64,000 bases of DNA from Millionella massiliensis (GCF_900104655.1 NZ_FNWD01000002.1:1534246-1598245), one strand, 5' to 3'. Positions 37,326 through 47,403 are shown, counted from the stretch's first letter. The notes: generated from the sequence alone by a model not told the origin. Numbers and translations: made by a program.

Positions 37326-39539
37326 ATGAAACGCACTATTCTCCTCTGCCTGCTCCTAACGACGACCCTCACCGTCGCCGCCCGACGCACGGCCGACACC
37401 TCGGCTACGCTCCGCGTGGCTTGCGTCGGCAACAGCATCACCTACGGAATCGGCGTCGAAAACCGCGAAACGAACTGCTACCCGGCCGTACTGGGACGAC
37501 TGCTCGGCCCGGGCTACGAAGTGCGCAACTTCGGCCACAGCGGCGCCACCCTACTCAACAAAGGGCACAATCCCTACACCCGTACCCCGGAATACACCGC
37601 GGCACTGGCCTACCGGCCCGACATCGTCGTGATCCACCTCGGCATCAACGACACCGATCCCCGCAACTGGCCCCATTACCGCGACGAATTCATCCCCGAC
37701 TACGCCGCCCTGATCGCCCGTTTCCGGGAAGCCAACCCCTCGGTACGCGTCTACGTCTGCCGCATGACCCCCATCGCACACCGTCACCCCCGTTTCAAGG
37801 CCGGCACCCGCGACTGGCACCAGCAGATTCAGGAGGCCATCGAAATCGTGGCCCAATCGCAGCATACCGGGCTGATCGACCTCGAATCGGTTCTGAAACC
37901 GCGTCCCGAACTGATTCCCGACGCCGTCCACCCCAACGCCGAAGGGGCCCGGCTGATTGCCGGACGGGTCTACAGCGCGATCACGGGAGATTTCGGCAAA
38001 CTGCGCATGTCTCCGGTCTACACGGACAACATGGTACTTCAGCGCGGCCACATGATCCGCGTCGGAGGGGTGGCGAACGCCGGACGGCTGGTGACCGTGA
38101 CCCTCTCCGACCAGGTTCCCGGCACCCGGCAGTCCCGACGCGCACCGGCCCCGACCCTCTACGCGACCGATACCGTGACGGCGGGCGAGGACGGGAAATG
38201 GGAAATGCACCTCCGGCTTCACGACCCGATACTGTCGGCCGTGCTGACCATCTCGACCCCCGACACCACGGCCATTTACCGCAACGTGGGCGTCGGCGAG
38301 GTGTGGATCGCCAGCGGCCAGTCGAACATGTCGTGGCCCGTGATCAACTCGGCCGAACGCCACGAAGCGCACCCCAATGCCCGTATCCGGCTGTTCCGGA
38401 CCAATCCGACGTTCGCCCAGGAGGGCCGCGGGCCGCTGGACAGTACGGAGCTGTACCGGCTGAACCAGTTGGACTACATCCGCAATCCGCAGGGGTGGGT
38501 TCCGGCCAGCGACACGGCAGCCATGGAGGCATTCTCGGCAGTGGCCTGGTTTTTCGGTCAGATGCTGGCCGACTCGCTGGGGCCGCAGGTGCCCATCGGC
38601 CTCATCCAAACCTCGCTGGGAGGCGCCACGGCCGAAGGATTCGTGGCACGAAACACGCTGGAAAACGACCCCGCCCTGGTCGACCTGCTCTACGACTGGC
38701 GCAATAACGAAATGACGGGAGCCTGGGTCAGATCGGTCATCCAGAACAACCTGCAGAAGGTTTCCAACCCCCTGCAACGCCACTACTTCGAACCGGCCTA
38801 CCTGTACGAAAGCCGAATTGCTCCGCTGGCTGCCGGGTACGATGTACAGGGGTTCATCTGGTATCAGGGCGAAAGCAATGCCGAGTTTCCCGAACTGCAC
38901 GAAAAGATTTTCCCGGCCGTGGTCAAGAGCTTCCGCGAAGCGTTCGACCGGAATTATCCCGGTCTGAAACCATCCTTCTATTTCGTACAGCTCTCGTCGC
39001 TGAACCGCCCCAGCTGGCCGGAGTTCCGCGACAGCCAGCGGCAACTCGAAAAAAGCCTTTACTGGTACGAAAATGTTCTCATGGTCGTCAGCTCAGATTT
39101 GGGCGACTCGACCGACGTACATCCCCGTCACAAAAAACCAATCGGCGAACGACTGGCCCTCAAAGCATTGGCCAGGGAATACAGACATAACATTCAAGAC
39201 TTCGAGTCCCCGCAATGCGTAGATATTCTCCGACATTGCGACACACTCATCCTGACATTCAGCCAACCACTGACCACCTTGGATGGCGAAGCACCCCGAA
39301 CATTCGAAATCGCCAGCCACAACGGCATTTACCATCCGGCCAAGGCCCTGATCGACGGGAAGAAAGTCTACGTCATCGATTCAGAAGCCACGCTCCCGCC
39401 ACCATCCGTATCCGGTCCTTCGATATGGGTACGTTACGGCTGGCAGCCCTACACGCGAGCCAATCTCTGCGGCGCAGGCCCCCACAAACAGCCGGTGTCG
39501 ACATTCAGGAAGAGGTGCCAGGTTATCAAACTGTATTAG
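37326..39539 (+). CDS. Exported two-domain SGNH esterase, sialate O-acetylesterase type
   Basis: The 737-residue protein has a signal peptide (cut near A-A-R, about 20) and two SGNH hydrolase domains. The first has the GDSL-type motif VGNSITYG with S37, GHSGATLL, HLGINDTD, and D-A-V-H-P near 200. The second, from about 320, has ASGQSNM with S333, the glycine block IQTSLGGATAEGF, WYQGESNA, and D-V-H-P-R-H near 597. The second domain is the sialate O-acetylesterase type. This double-SGNH arrangement resembles NanS of Tannerella forsythia, which removes O-acetyl groups so sialidases can act. Placement next to a beta-galactosidase fits host-glycan use. Confidence 0.8.
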   Translation: MKRTILLCLLLTTTLTVAARRTADTSATLRVACVGNSITYGIGVENRETNCYPAVLGRLLGPGYEVRNFGHSGATLLNKGHNPYTRTPEYTAALAYRPDIVVIHLGINDTDPRNWPHYRDEFIPDYAALIARFREANPSVRVYVCRMTPIAHRHPRFKAGTRDWHQQIQEAIEIVAQSQHTGLIDLESVLKPRPELIPDAVHPNAEGARLIAGRVYSAITGDFGKLRMSPVYTDNMVLQRGHMIRVGGVANAGRLVTVTLSDQVPGTRQSRRAPAPTLYATDTVTAGEDGKWEMHLRLHDPILSAVLTISTPDTTAIYRNVGVGEVWIASGQSNMSWPVINSAERHEAHPNARIRLFRTNPTFAQEGRGPLDSTELYRLNQLDYIRNPQGWVPASDTAAMEAFSAVAWFFGQMLADSLGPQVPIGLIQTSLGGATAEGFVARNTLENDPALVDLLYDWRNNEMTGAWVRSVIQNNLQKVSNPLQRHYFEPAYLYESRIAPLAAGYDVQGFIWYQGESNAEFPELHEKIFPAVVKSFREAFDRNYPGLKPSFYFVQLSSLNRPSWPEFRDSQRQLEKSLYWYENVLMVVSSDLGDSTDVHPRHKKPIGERLALKALAREYRHNIQDFESPQCVDILRHCDTLILTFSQPLTTLDGEAPRTFEIASHNGIYHPAKALIDGKKVYVIDSEATLPPPSVSGPSIWVRYGWQPYTRANLCGAGPHKQPVSTFRKRCQVIKLY

Positions 39540-39600
39540 CCAACCCGGACAAACCACCGCAGCAACTCGGTGCCATTATCGCAATTTCCGACTAAAAAAC

Positions 39601-39608
39601 TATCTTTG
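39601..39608 (+). promoter_or_regulatory. -7 element of the beta-galactosidase gene
   Basis: TATCTTTG, a perfect -7 box, 64 bases before the start codon. No TTG at the expected -33 position. Confidence 0.65.
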
Positions 39609-39672
39609 TTACCGGAGCGTCTGGTTGCAGACCCGAACCACACGAAACAAACCAACAACCCAATAAATTTCT

Positions 39673-42600
39673 ATGAAAAAATCCCTTTTGAGCCTTGCGG
39701 CAGTCGCGGCCGGAGCCATGCTCCTGAGCAACACCGCCCAAGCCCAAACCTTCACCGAATGGCAGGACCCGGCGGTGAACGAGATCAACCGAGCCCCCAT
39801 GCGAGCCTCCTACTTTGCCTACGAGACCCCTCAAAAAGCGCAGAGCGGCGACCCCACAGCCTCCGACCGATTCTTGTCGCTCAACGGCAAGTGGAAATTC
39901 TTCTTCGTCGAAAACGCCGACCAGCGCCCCGTCGACTTCTATAAAACCGACTACGACTCCAAAGGATGGGCCACGATCTCCGTCCCCGGCATCTGGCAGG
40001 TGAACGGCTACGGCGACCCGGTCTACATCAACCCCGGCTACCCGTGGAGCAACATCACCCGCCCCACTCCGCCCCAGATCCCCACACAGGACAACTACGT
40101 CGGCTCGTACATCCGTGAAGTGACCGTCCCGGCCGACTGGAAAGGCGATGCCATCTACATCCACTTCGGGAGCGTCACCTCGAACCTCTACCTGTGGGTA
40201 AACGGCAAGTTCGTCGGCTACAGCGAAGACAGCAAACTCGGCGCCGAATTCGAACTGACCAAATACCTCGTTCCGGGTCAGGAGAACAAGATCGCCTTCC
40301 AGGTGTTCCGCTGGTGCGACGGCAGCTACCTCGAAGACCAGGACTTCTGGCGTCTGAGCGGCGTGGCTCGCGACGTCTATATGTACGCCCGTCCGCAGAC
40401 CCGTCTGGGCGACATCCGCGTCGTAACGGAACTCGACGACCAGTATAAGGACGCTACCCTCAAAGTCGACGCCGAAGTGCTGAACGCCAACGGTTCGACC
40501 CGCGTTGACATCGCCCTGACCGACCCGTCGGGCCGCACCGTCGCCACGCAGGAGGGGCTCAAACCCGAAAAAGGGGCCGTGAAAGTGGAAATCCCCGTCA
40601 CCGACCCGCAGAAATGGAGCGCCGAAACCCCCACCCTCTACCAACTGCTCGTGACCGTCAACCCGGCCAACGGCAAAGAGGCCGTGAGCGAATACATCCC
40701 CGTGAAAGTCGGCTTCCGCCGGATCGAGATCAAGAACTCGCAGGTGCTCGTCAACGGACAGCCCGTACTCTTCAAGGGTGCCGACCGCCACGAAATCGAC
40801 CCCACCTACGGTTACCACGTGCCGCGCGAGACGATGCTCAAGGACATTGAACTGCTCAAACAGTTCAACTTCAACGCCGTCCGCACCTCGCACTACCCGA
40901 ACGACCCCTACTGGTACGAACTGTGTGACAAGTACGGGATCTACCTGGTGGACGAAGCCAACATCGAAGCCCACGGCATGGGCTACGACGAAGAGAACCT
41001 CGGCAGCGACCTGCGCTTCGAGCAAGCCCACATCCAGCGCGGTTCGCGCATGGCCATCCGCGACAAGAACCACCCGTCGGTGATCTTCTGGTCGCTCGGC
41101 AACGAATCGGGCGACGGCCACAACTTCCGTCAGGAATACCAATGGATTAAAGAGTACGACCCGACCCGCCCGGTGCAGTACGAACGCGGCATCTGGGACA
41201 ACAAAGAACCCCACTACAGCGACATCTGGTGTCCGATGTACACCCGCGTGGCCGAAATGGAACAACTCGGCCGGAACCAGAACCCCAACGTCGACGGCCG
41301 TCCGGTGATCCTCTGCGAATACGCCCACGCCATGGGTAACTCGCTCGGCGGCTTCCAGGACTACTGGGACGTGATCCGCAAATACCCGAACCTCCAGGGC
41401 GGCTTCATCTGGGACTTCGTAGACCAGGCCCTGCGCGGATACGACCGCTACGGCAACATGATTTACACCTACGGCGGCGACTACGGCAAATACACCGTCT
41501 CGGACAACAACTTCAACAACAACGGTCTGATCAACCCCGACCGCAAGCCCAACCCCCACATGTACGAAGCCGGCTTCGTACAGCGCTCGATCCTGACCAC
41601 CCCCGTCGACCTGCAAAAGGGTATCGTGGAGGTCTATAACGAAAACTTCTTCATCGACCTGTCGCGCTACTACATGGTATGGCAGCTCAAAGCCGACGGC
41701 GAGGTGGTTCGCCAGGGTACCGTCATGGAGCTGAACGTCGCCCCGCAACAACGCGCCCAAATCACCCTCCCGGGCTACTCCGTTCCGGCCGACGCCACCG
41801 GTGAACTGCTGCTCAACGTGGAATACCTGCTCAAACAACAGGACGGCATCCTGCCGGCCGGCACCGTCGTGGCCTACGACCAGATGAGCGTGCGCCCCTA
41901 CGACGCCTGGACCGCCGAAGCCGCTCCGACCGCCGTGGCTCCCACCATCGAGCCCAACACCCGCGCCATCGTGGTGGTTGCCGGCGACAACAAGATCTAC
42001 TTCAACCGCTGGACCGGCCTGCTGACCGACTACACGCTCGACGGCACCGAACTGGTCGAAACGGGCTGCACGCTGCGTCCGATGTTCTGGCGCGCCCCGA
42101 CCGACAACGACATGGGTGCCGGCCAGCAGAACCGCTTCGCCCTCTGGAAAAATCCGGAGATGAAGCTCAAATCGATCAAAGACTCGACCCTCGCGAACGG
42201 CAACATCCAGGTGATCAGCACCTTCGATTTGCCCAAACTCTTCGCCACGCTCGAAATCAGCTACACGATCAACGGCGCGGGTGAGATCGGCGTGAAACAG
42301 AAACTGACGACCGATCCGGCTCAGGAAAAGATGCCCCACCTGTTCCGCTTCGGGATGGAACTGACCATGCCGGCCGCCTTCCGCACCATCGACTTCTACG
42401 GTCGCGGTCCGGTCGAAAACTACATCGACCGTCAGGGTGCCGCCAAGATCGGCCGTTACACGCAGTCGGTCGACGACCAGTACTGGGGTTACATCCGTCC
42501 GCAGGAGAGCGGCAACAAGAGCGACCTCCGCTGGTGGAAACAGACCAACGTGGACGGCGTCGGCCTGATGATCGAATCGAACGCACCGTTCGAAGCCTCG

Positions 42601-42822
42601 GCCCTGCCCTACGCCATGGACGATCTCGACGACGGCCCGAGCAAAGACCAGCGCCACTCCGGATCGCTCGTCAAACGCGACTTCGTGACGCTGAACATCG
42701 CCTCGAAACAGATGGGTCTGGGCTGCGAAGACAGCTGGGGTGCATGGCCGCTGCAGAAATATCTGCTGCCCTACGGCGATTATGAATTCGACTTTGTGAT
42801 CAAGCCGGTTACCCGTCAGTAA
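39673..42822 (+). CDS. Exported GH2 beta-galactosidase (LacZ type)
   Basis: This 1049-residue enzyme has a signal peptide (cut after A-Q-A, about residue 24), so it works in the periplasm or outside. GH2 layout: jelly-roll N-terminal domain (WQVNGYGDPVYINPGYPW), two sandwich domains around a TIM barrel, and a long C-terminal Bgal_small domain (FYGRGPVENYIDR). The acid/base is E478 in SLGNESGDGHN; the nucleophile is E549 in LCEYAHAMGN. All domains are complete. It hydrolyses terminal beta-galactose, as on host O-glycans or milk sugars. It has its own promoter and terminator and is not part of a transporter operon. Confidence 0.95.
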   Translation: MKKSLLSLAAVAAGAMLLSNTAQAQTFTEWQDPAVNEINRAPMRASYFAYETPQKAQSGDPTASDRFLSLNGKWKFFFVENADQRPVDFYKTDYDSKGWATISVPGIWQVNGYGDPVYINPGYPWSNITRPTPPQIPTQDNYVGSYIREVTVPADWKGDAIYIHFGSVTSNLYLWVNGKFVGYSEDSKLGAEFELTKYLVPGQENKIAFQVFRWCDGSYLEDQDFWRLSGVARDVYMYARPQTRLGDIRVVTELDDQYKDATLKVDAEVLNANGSTRVDIALTDPSGRTVATQEGLKPEKGAVKVEIPVTDPQKWSAETPTLYQLLVTVNPANGKEAVSEYIPVKVGFRRIEIKNSQVLVNGQPVLFKGADRHEIDPTYGYHVPRETMLKDIELLKQFNFNAVRTSHYPNDPYWYELCDKYGIYLVDEANIEAHGMGYDEENLGSDLRFEQAHIQRGSRMAIRDKNHPSVIFWSLGNESGDGHNFRQEYQWIKEYDPTRPVQYERGIWDNKEPHYSDIWCPMYTRVAEMEQLGRNQNPNVDGRPVILCEYAHAMGNSLGGFQDYWDVIRKYPNLQGGFIWDFVDQALRGYDRYGNMIYTYGGDYGKYTVSDNNFNNNGLINPDRKPNPHMYEAGFVQRSILTTPVDLQKGIVEVYNENFFIDLSRYYMVWQLKADGEVVRQGTVMELNVAPQQRAQITLPGYSVPADATGELLLNVEYLLKQQDGILPAGTVVAYDQMSVRPYDAWTAEAAPTAVAPTIEPNTRAIVVVAGDNKIYFNRWTGLLTDYTLDGTELVETGCTLRPMFWRAPTDNDMGAGQQNRFALWKNPEMKLKSIKDSTLANGNIQVISTFDLPKLFATLEISYTINGAGEIGVKQKLTTDPAQEKMPHLFRFGMELTMPAAFRTIDFYGRGPVENYIDRQGAAKIGRYTQSVDDQYWGYIRPQESGNKSDLRWWKQTNVDGVGLMIESNAPFEASALPYAMDDLDDGPSKDQRHSGSLVKRDFVTLNIASKQMGLGCEDSWGAWPLQKYLLPYGDYEFDFVIKPVTRQ

Positions 42823-43268
42823 CACGAGACACACCTTCGCACCATCCCGTGCGTAACCGAAAGAAGGGGTCCCCGCCGAAGCGTTCGGCGGGGACCCCTT
42901 CTTTATGGCAGCAGCCATAATCAGCGAATCACAGACGAGAGAAAGTCCGTTTTGTCAACGGGAACGGGAGAGGTAAAACGATCGGCATTACGCCTTCGGA
43001 AAACAGGAGAGAGATCGGCCACGCACAACTCCGTCCGAACAACCGGGGAATCCATACCAGACTCGCGGCACGAACAGCGATACGCTACGCACATCTCTTA
43101 AAATCCGAGATAATCAGAAATGGATATGACATTCAACAAGGAAACAGCACTTCCTCCCCCACACAACAGAGACACCCTCTCTTATTATTAAGGATTCTTG
43201 AAAATTCCCCTTAACCTTAAAGAGGAAAATAGATCATCACCAGCCACTTCTCTTCCGCCTCAGGCCGC
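42823..43268. other. Intergenic region with the beta-galactosidase terminator
   Basis: The first 81 bases hold the terminator of the beta-galactosidase gene. The rest (42904-43268) has lower GC than the surroundings and shows no coding frame, repeat or promoter. Confidence 0.6.
42861..42903 (+). terminator. 20-bp terminator of the beta-galactosidase gene
   Basis: A perfect 20-bp stem (42861-42880 with 42884-42903) around loop GCG; the stem ends in CTTCTT and the run continues T-rich. It lies 39 bases past the stop codon. Confidence 0.88.
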
Positions 43269-43775
43269 CTACAAAATGCGCAGGGCAATCCGGGCGCAAC
43301 CTTCGGCATCGGCCAGCGCATCGTGGTGGTGGTCGAACGGAATGCCGAGGTACTCACAAACCGTAGGCAGACGATGATTAGGAAGGATCGGCTTGGGGAA
43401 CATGCGCCGCGCGGCACGCAGCGTACAGTAGAAGCGGTAATCCGCAGGATAATCCATCCCGTAAGCCTGATGGGCTGCACGCAGAGCACCCTCGTCGAAC
43501 GGGGCGTTGTGTGCCACCAGCGGAAGCCCCTCGATCAGGGGGGCGATTTCGTTTTCCCACACCTCGGGGAAACGCGGCGCGTCGTGCGTGTCGGCCTCGG
43601 AGATCCCGTGGATCTGCTCGGTGAAATAGCGATAATAGTAGTTGGGCGTCGGGTGGATCAACCGGTGCACCCGCTCCACGATCTCCCCGTCGCTGACGAC
43701 CACCAACCCCACGGAGCAGATGCTCGACCGCTGGCCGTTGGCCGTTTCAAAATCTATGGCTGCAAAATTCTGCAT
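43269..43775 (-). CDS. DEDDh 3'-5' exonuclease (DNA polymerase III epsilon-like)
   Basis: The 168-residue protein is a complete exonuclease domain: ExoI motif DFETAN near residue 8, ExoII HNAPFDEG near 88, and ExoIII H-x-x-x-A-D-A-E-G with H150 region (HHHDALADAEG). These give the DEDDh set of acidic residues plus the histidine. It lacks the additional C-terminal part by which DnaQ binds the polymerase, so it is a stand-alone exonuclease of RNase T/epsilon type. It may trim DNA or RNA ends; the substrate is unknown. Single gene. Confidence 0.9.
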   Translation of the reverse strand: MQNFAAIDFETANGQRSSICSVGLVVVSDGEIVERVHRLIHPTPNYYYRYFTEQIHGISEADTHDAPRFPEVWENEIAPLIEGLPLVAHNAPFDEGALRAAHQAYGMDYPADYRFYCTLRAARRMFPKPILPNHRLPTVCEYLGIPFDHHHDALADAEGCARIALRIL

Positions 43776-44112
43776 ATCAATTTCACGCTATATCCGCCTC
43801 GAATCACCCGCCCCGGTTCGCCAGTTTCTGTTCCCCGACCCCAGTTTCCCCCACTCCAGTTTCCCCACTCCAGCTTTTCCACCCCCCGTTCTCCTCATTT
43901 CTGGTCACCCGCAGCTCTCTTCACGCATCCCGTCACCCACTCCCGGCGTTTTCTTCGACGCCACTCATATCATATCCGTCGCTCGCCGCCCCGCACACAA
44001 TAACGATTCCGCCCCGCGTTCCTTCGGTTCCGCACCCCTCCGTCTCGCACCTCTCCCTTCCCCCCTCTTTCTCACACCCCTTCCGCCCAGCGGCTCTATC
44101 CACGCACCCCCG
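43776..44112. other. Pyrimidine-rich intergenic region
   Basis: This 337-base region separates the glycosylation operon from the exonuclease gene (both minus). The plus strand is strongly pyrimidine-rich, with an imperfect CCAGTTTCCCC-like unit repeated around 43840-43880. No terminator for the operon and no clear promoter were seen. No coding frame. Confidence 0.5.
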
Positions 44113-45141
44113 CTACAATCCGTAAAAGGCCTTGTACCAGGCGCAGAAACGGTCGATGCCGCTCTGCAACGGCGTCGAAGGACGATAGCCGAAGTCCCGT
44201 TCCAGCGCTGACGTGTCGGCATAGGTGCGGTAAACGTCGCCGGGCTGCATCTCCAGATACTCTTTTTGCGCCTCACGCCCGGCAGCACGTTCGATCGCCC
44301 CGATGAAATCCATCAAGGCCACCGGCTCGCTGTTTCCGATGTTGTACACCGCCGCGCGCACCCCCTGTGCATTCGCCTCGGGCGCCGCATCGAGCACCGC
44401 CACCACACCCCGCACGATATCGTCGATGTAGGTGAAATCGCGGAACATGTTCCCGTGGTTGAAGACGCGGATCGGCCGCCCCTCCAGAATGGCTTCCAGA
44501 AAGAGCGACGGCGACATATCGGGACGCCCCCACGGCCCGTAGACCGTGAAGAAACGCAGACCGGTAACCGGAATGCCGTACAGTTTGGAGTAGCTGTGGG
44601 CCATCAGTTCGTTCGACTTTTTGGTCGCCGCATAGAGGCTCACCGGACGGTCCGTCATATCGCTCTCCGAATAGGGAATCTTCTCGTTGAGCCCGTAGAT
44701 GCTGCTCGAGCTGGCGTAGACCAGGTGCCGGATGGGGAAGTGGCGGCACGCCTCCAGAATATTCAGAAAGCCCAGCACGTTGCTCTGGACGTAGGCATAG
44801 GGATTTTCAATCGAATAGCGCACGCCGGCCTGCGCCGCCAGGTTGATGACGGCATCGAAACGCTCGGTTTCGAACAGCGCGTCGATAAAGGCCTTGTCGG
44901 TCAGGTCGGCCTTCACAAAGCGGTAGCCGGGCAGCGTGGCACTCGCCACGAGGGTGTGATCGCCGATTCCGTCAGCCCGTTCAATTCCGGATTCGGCCAA
45001 ACGGGCATGTTTGAGTTCGACGGCGTAGTAGTCGTTGATATTGTCGAGCCCCACCACCGTGTCGCCCCGCTCGATCAGGCGGCGCACAGTGTGGAAGCCG
45101 ATGAATCCGGCAGCACCGGTAACCAGAATTTTCATGGTCAT
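44113..45141 (-). CDS. NAD-dependent sugar epimerase, UDP-glucuronate 4-epimerase type
   Basis: An extended short-chain dehydrogenase/reductase of 342 residues: the NAD motif GAAGFIG near residue 8, NLAAQAGVRYS near 100, and the catalytic SSSIYG with YAATK near 170. The LAAQAGVRYS plus GPWGRPDMS segments are typical of UDP-glucuronate 4-epimerases, which produce UDP-galacturonate. GalE-like activity on other sugars cannot be excluded. Start is at 45141 (M-T-M-K) or 45135; the first overlaps the stop of the upstream glycosyltransferase by 4 bases (ATGA). It is the last gene of a four-gene operon. Confidence 0.88.
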   Translation of the reverse strand: MTMKILVTGAAGFIGFHTVRRLIERGDTVVGLDNINDYYAVELKHARLAESGIERADGIGDHTLVASATLPGYRFVKADLTDKAFIDALFETERFDAVINLAAQAGVRYSIENPYAYVQSNVLGFLNILEACRHFPIRHLVYASSSSIYGLNEKIPYSESDMTDRPVSLYAATKKSNELMAHSYSKLYGIPVTGLRFFTVYGPWGRPDMSPSLFLEAILEGRPIRVFNHGNMFRDFTYIDDIVRGVVAVLDAAPEANAQGVRAAVYNIGNSEPVALMDFIGAIERAAGREAQKEYLEMQPGDVYRTYADTSALERDFGYRPSTPLQSGIDRFCAWYKAFYGL

Positions 45142-46742
45142 TCGTTTTTAAGAATCACGCCGAAAGCATAGTCCCCCACACGATGAATTTCATGCCCGGC
45201 AAAGGTCCGGGTCAGCGCCTCGTCAGTTCCGATACGTGCTTTGAATGTGATGATAATCCCCTGCTGCACAGCCGCGAGTTCTTCGGGCGTTTCAAGCAGT
45301 TCGACGGGTTGTCCCAGATAGACATCGATGTTTTCGGCCCGATCGATATCGTAGGTATAATAACGGTCGATGCCGGCCACATCGCCGACCGCCTTGGCCG
45401 CCCCGCATACATCGCCCATACCGAGGTAGCCGTTAAACTGGGGCACGGCGAACGAGATGGTAAAGACCGTTGCCAACAGCCCTCCGGCCAGCGTCGTAAT
45501 GGCCGTATGGAGACGACGGCGGAAGAGCCACACGATGCAGCCGATCGAAGCCAGGGTGGTCAGCGCCGCCGCGATCGGCACAAAGAGCGAGTCGAACAGC
45601 GGGAAATCGACATACCGCGCGGCCACAAAGAGTCCGGGGAAGGTCAGCGCCAGAACGGCAGCCGGAACACCGATCAGCCAGTACATCCAGCGGCGCGTGC
45701 CGGTTTTGGCAATCCAGAGCACGGCGATATAGATAAAGAAAGGGAAGGCCGGGAGCAGATAGATTTGAATCTTGGAGCTGACCATCGACAGTACGGCGAA
45801 GGTCGATAGGGCCACCACCAGGAAGAGACGTTCAAGCTCGGTGACCTCCATCCGGCGCCAGCGGCACAGCCCCCAGACGAGCACGCCGATCACCAGAATC
45901 GACCAGGGTGCCAGCGAGTACCAGATCGAGACGCCGTAGTACCAAATGGGCGCCTTGTGGTGGAAGGCATCCACGGCGCGGCCGGCGGTCTGTTTGACCA
46001 GCAGGTTGTCCAGATAGGGCGTACCGCCCTCGACATAGACGGCACCGAACCAGACGATACAGAGCGCGAGCAGGATTCCCCACGTGCGCCAGCCCCAGTA
46101 GGCACCGATCTTGCGCCACTGGCCCTGAACGATCAGAAAGACGATCACGCTCACCAGCGGCACGAGGATACCGACGGGTCCTTTGGTGAAGATGGCCAGA
46201 AAGACCCACAGAGGAAAGAGCAGCCGGTCGCGCCGCAGGTGGTTTTCGCGGTCGGACTCGCCGCTGTATATGCGCCAGAAGGTGTGGAGGGCCAGCACGA
46301 TGAACATGCACATGAGCATGTCCATGCGCAGCACCACGGCTGAACCGATGAAATAGACGCTCGTGTAGAGCATCAGTTGTCCAGCCCGCCGGGCGGGGAT
46401 GTAGCTGACGAAGGGTCGCACCCAGCGGTTCATGATCCAGAGGATCACGAGCGAGGGCACCACCGAGAAGAGGCTCATGAAGGTCATCAGACCGGCCATG
46501 TTGTTGCCGAAGATCAATCGGCCGAGCATCACGATCCAAAGGTAGAGCGGCGGTTTGTCGGCATAGGCGGCCCCATGGTTGTAGAAGGCGAAGAGGTGAC
46601 CGTCGCGGATGGCCTCGTCGGCAATGCTCAGGTAGCGCAGCTCGTTGTTCCGGGTCAGGTCGCGGAAAATGAAGAGCGGCAGGACGGCGATGAAAAGGAG
46701 CAGGTAACGCCCCCAGTCTATTGAATAGATGAGCTTTCGCAT
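45138..46742 (-). CDS. PMT/ArnT-like membrane glycosyltransferase (GT39/GT83)
   Basis: This 534-residue protein has about twelve hydrophobic segments. The early loop contains the family-defining acidic and DKPPLYLW motifs (E-L-R-Y, then Y-A-D-K-P-P), which bind the lipid-linked sugar in ArnT-type enzymes. Such enzymes transfer a sugar from undecaprenyl phosphate to lipid A or proteins on the periplasmic side. It overlaps the upstream LABN gene by 25 bases and the downstream epimerase by 4. Together with the GT2 and epimerase it suggests decoration with a uronic acid; that is inference. Confidence 0.88.
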   Translation of the reverse strand: MRKLIYSIDWGRYLLLFIAVLPLFIFRDLTRNNELRYLSIADEAIRDGHLFAFYNHGAAYADKPPLYLWIVMLGRLIFGNNMAGLMTFMSLFSVVPSLVILWIMNRWVRPFVSYIPARRAGQLMLYTSVYFIGSAVVLRMDMLMCMFIVLALHTFWRIYSGESDRENHLRRDRLLFPLWVFLAIFTKGPVGILVPLVSVIVFLIVQGQWRKIGAYWGWRTWGILLALCIVWFGAVYVEGGTPYLDNLLVKQTAGRAVDAFHHKAPIWYYGVSIWYSLAPWSILVIGVLVWGLCRWRRMEVTELERLFLVVALSTFAVLSMVSSKIQIYLLPAFPFFIYIAVLWIAKTGTRRWMYWLIGVPAAVLALTFPGLFVAARYVDFPLFDSLFVPIAAALTTLASIGCIVWLFRRRLHTAITTLAGGLLATVFTISFAVPQFNGYLGMGDVCGAAKAVGDVAGIDRYYTYDIDRAENIDVYLGQPVELLETPEELAAVQQGIIITFKARIGTDEALTRTFAGHEIHRVGDYAFGVILKNE

Positions 46743-47392
46743 AGTTCGTCGGATTGGGTGCGGGCTTCTTCGGCATGCCGTGCCCGGTCTTTACGGTATA
46801 TGAGGATGTTTCGGGTATAGGCGATGAAGCCGGTGGACTGGCCGAGGATCAGCACGGGGTCGTGGCGCACGATCCCGTAGGCCACGATGGCGGCCGACCC
46901 GGTGAGGCTGATGATCCAGAAACCGACGGGCAGCAGCGACTCGCCCTGCCGCCGCGAGTAGAAGTACTGGTAAACGAAGCGCAGGGTGAAGATGATCTGT
47001 CCGGCCGAGCCGAAGATAAGCAGCCACAGGGGTACCTTTTCGTTCCGGAAGAAGTCGTGGACGAAGGTATCGGCGTGGGTCACGGCGAAACTGATGGCGA
47101 TAACGGGCGTGATGAACAGCAGGAGCCGCGCAACCCCGGGAATCTTGGCCCAGACTCCCTTGGCGCTGAGGTTCCAGATGTAGATATAATACGAGATGAC
47201 CTGCCCGAGGACGATGGCGAAGTCGTCGCGCATCCACCCGTAGATGAAGAGCAGGTAGGAACCGGCCAGACTGAGGATCCAGAAGATGGAGGGCGACACA
47301 ACGCGTTTGGCCCGCTCGGAGAGTATCCACTGCAACAGGATACGGGCCGAGAAGAAGACCTGGGCGAGGAATCCGATGACGTAGAGGAGCAT
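46718..47392 (-). CDS. Membrane protein with two LABN (lipid-A-biosynthesis N-terminal) domains
   Basis: The 224 residues carry about seven hydrophobic segments in two similar halves. Each half has the LABN pattern: GFLAQVFFSARILLQWILSE near residue 6 and GSAGQIIFTLRFVYQYFYSR near 125, followed by a W/F-I-L-S-L-A/T-G-S segment and an I-V-L-G-Q segment. LABN domains occur in enzymes and accessory proteins of lipid A modification; as stand-alone proteins they may flip or help transfer lipid-linked sugars. It lies 11 bases after the GT2 gene and overlaps the PMT gene. Confidence 0.85.
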   Translation of the reverse strand: MLLYVIGFLAQVFFSARILLQWILSERAKRVVSPSIFWILSLAGSYLLFIYGWMRDDFAIVLGQVISYYIYIWNLSAKGVWAKIPGVARLLLFITPVIAISFAVTHADTFVHDFFRNEKVPLWLLIFGSAGQIIFTLRFVYQYFYSRRQGESLLPVGFWIISLTGSAAIVAYGIVRHDPVLILGQSTGFIAYTRNILIYRKDRARHAEEARTQSDELCESSSIQ

Positions 47393-47403
47393 AACGGGTC
47401 GGC

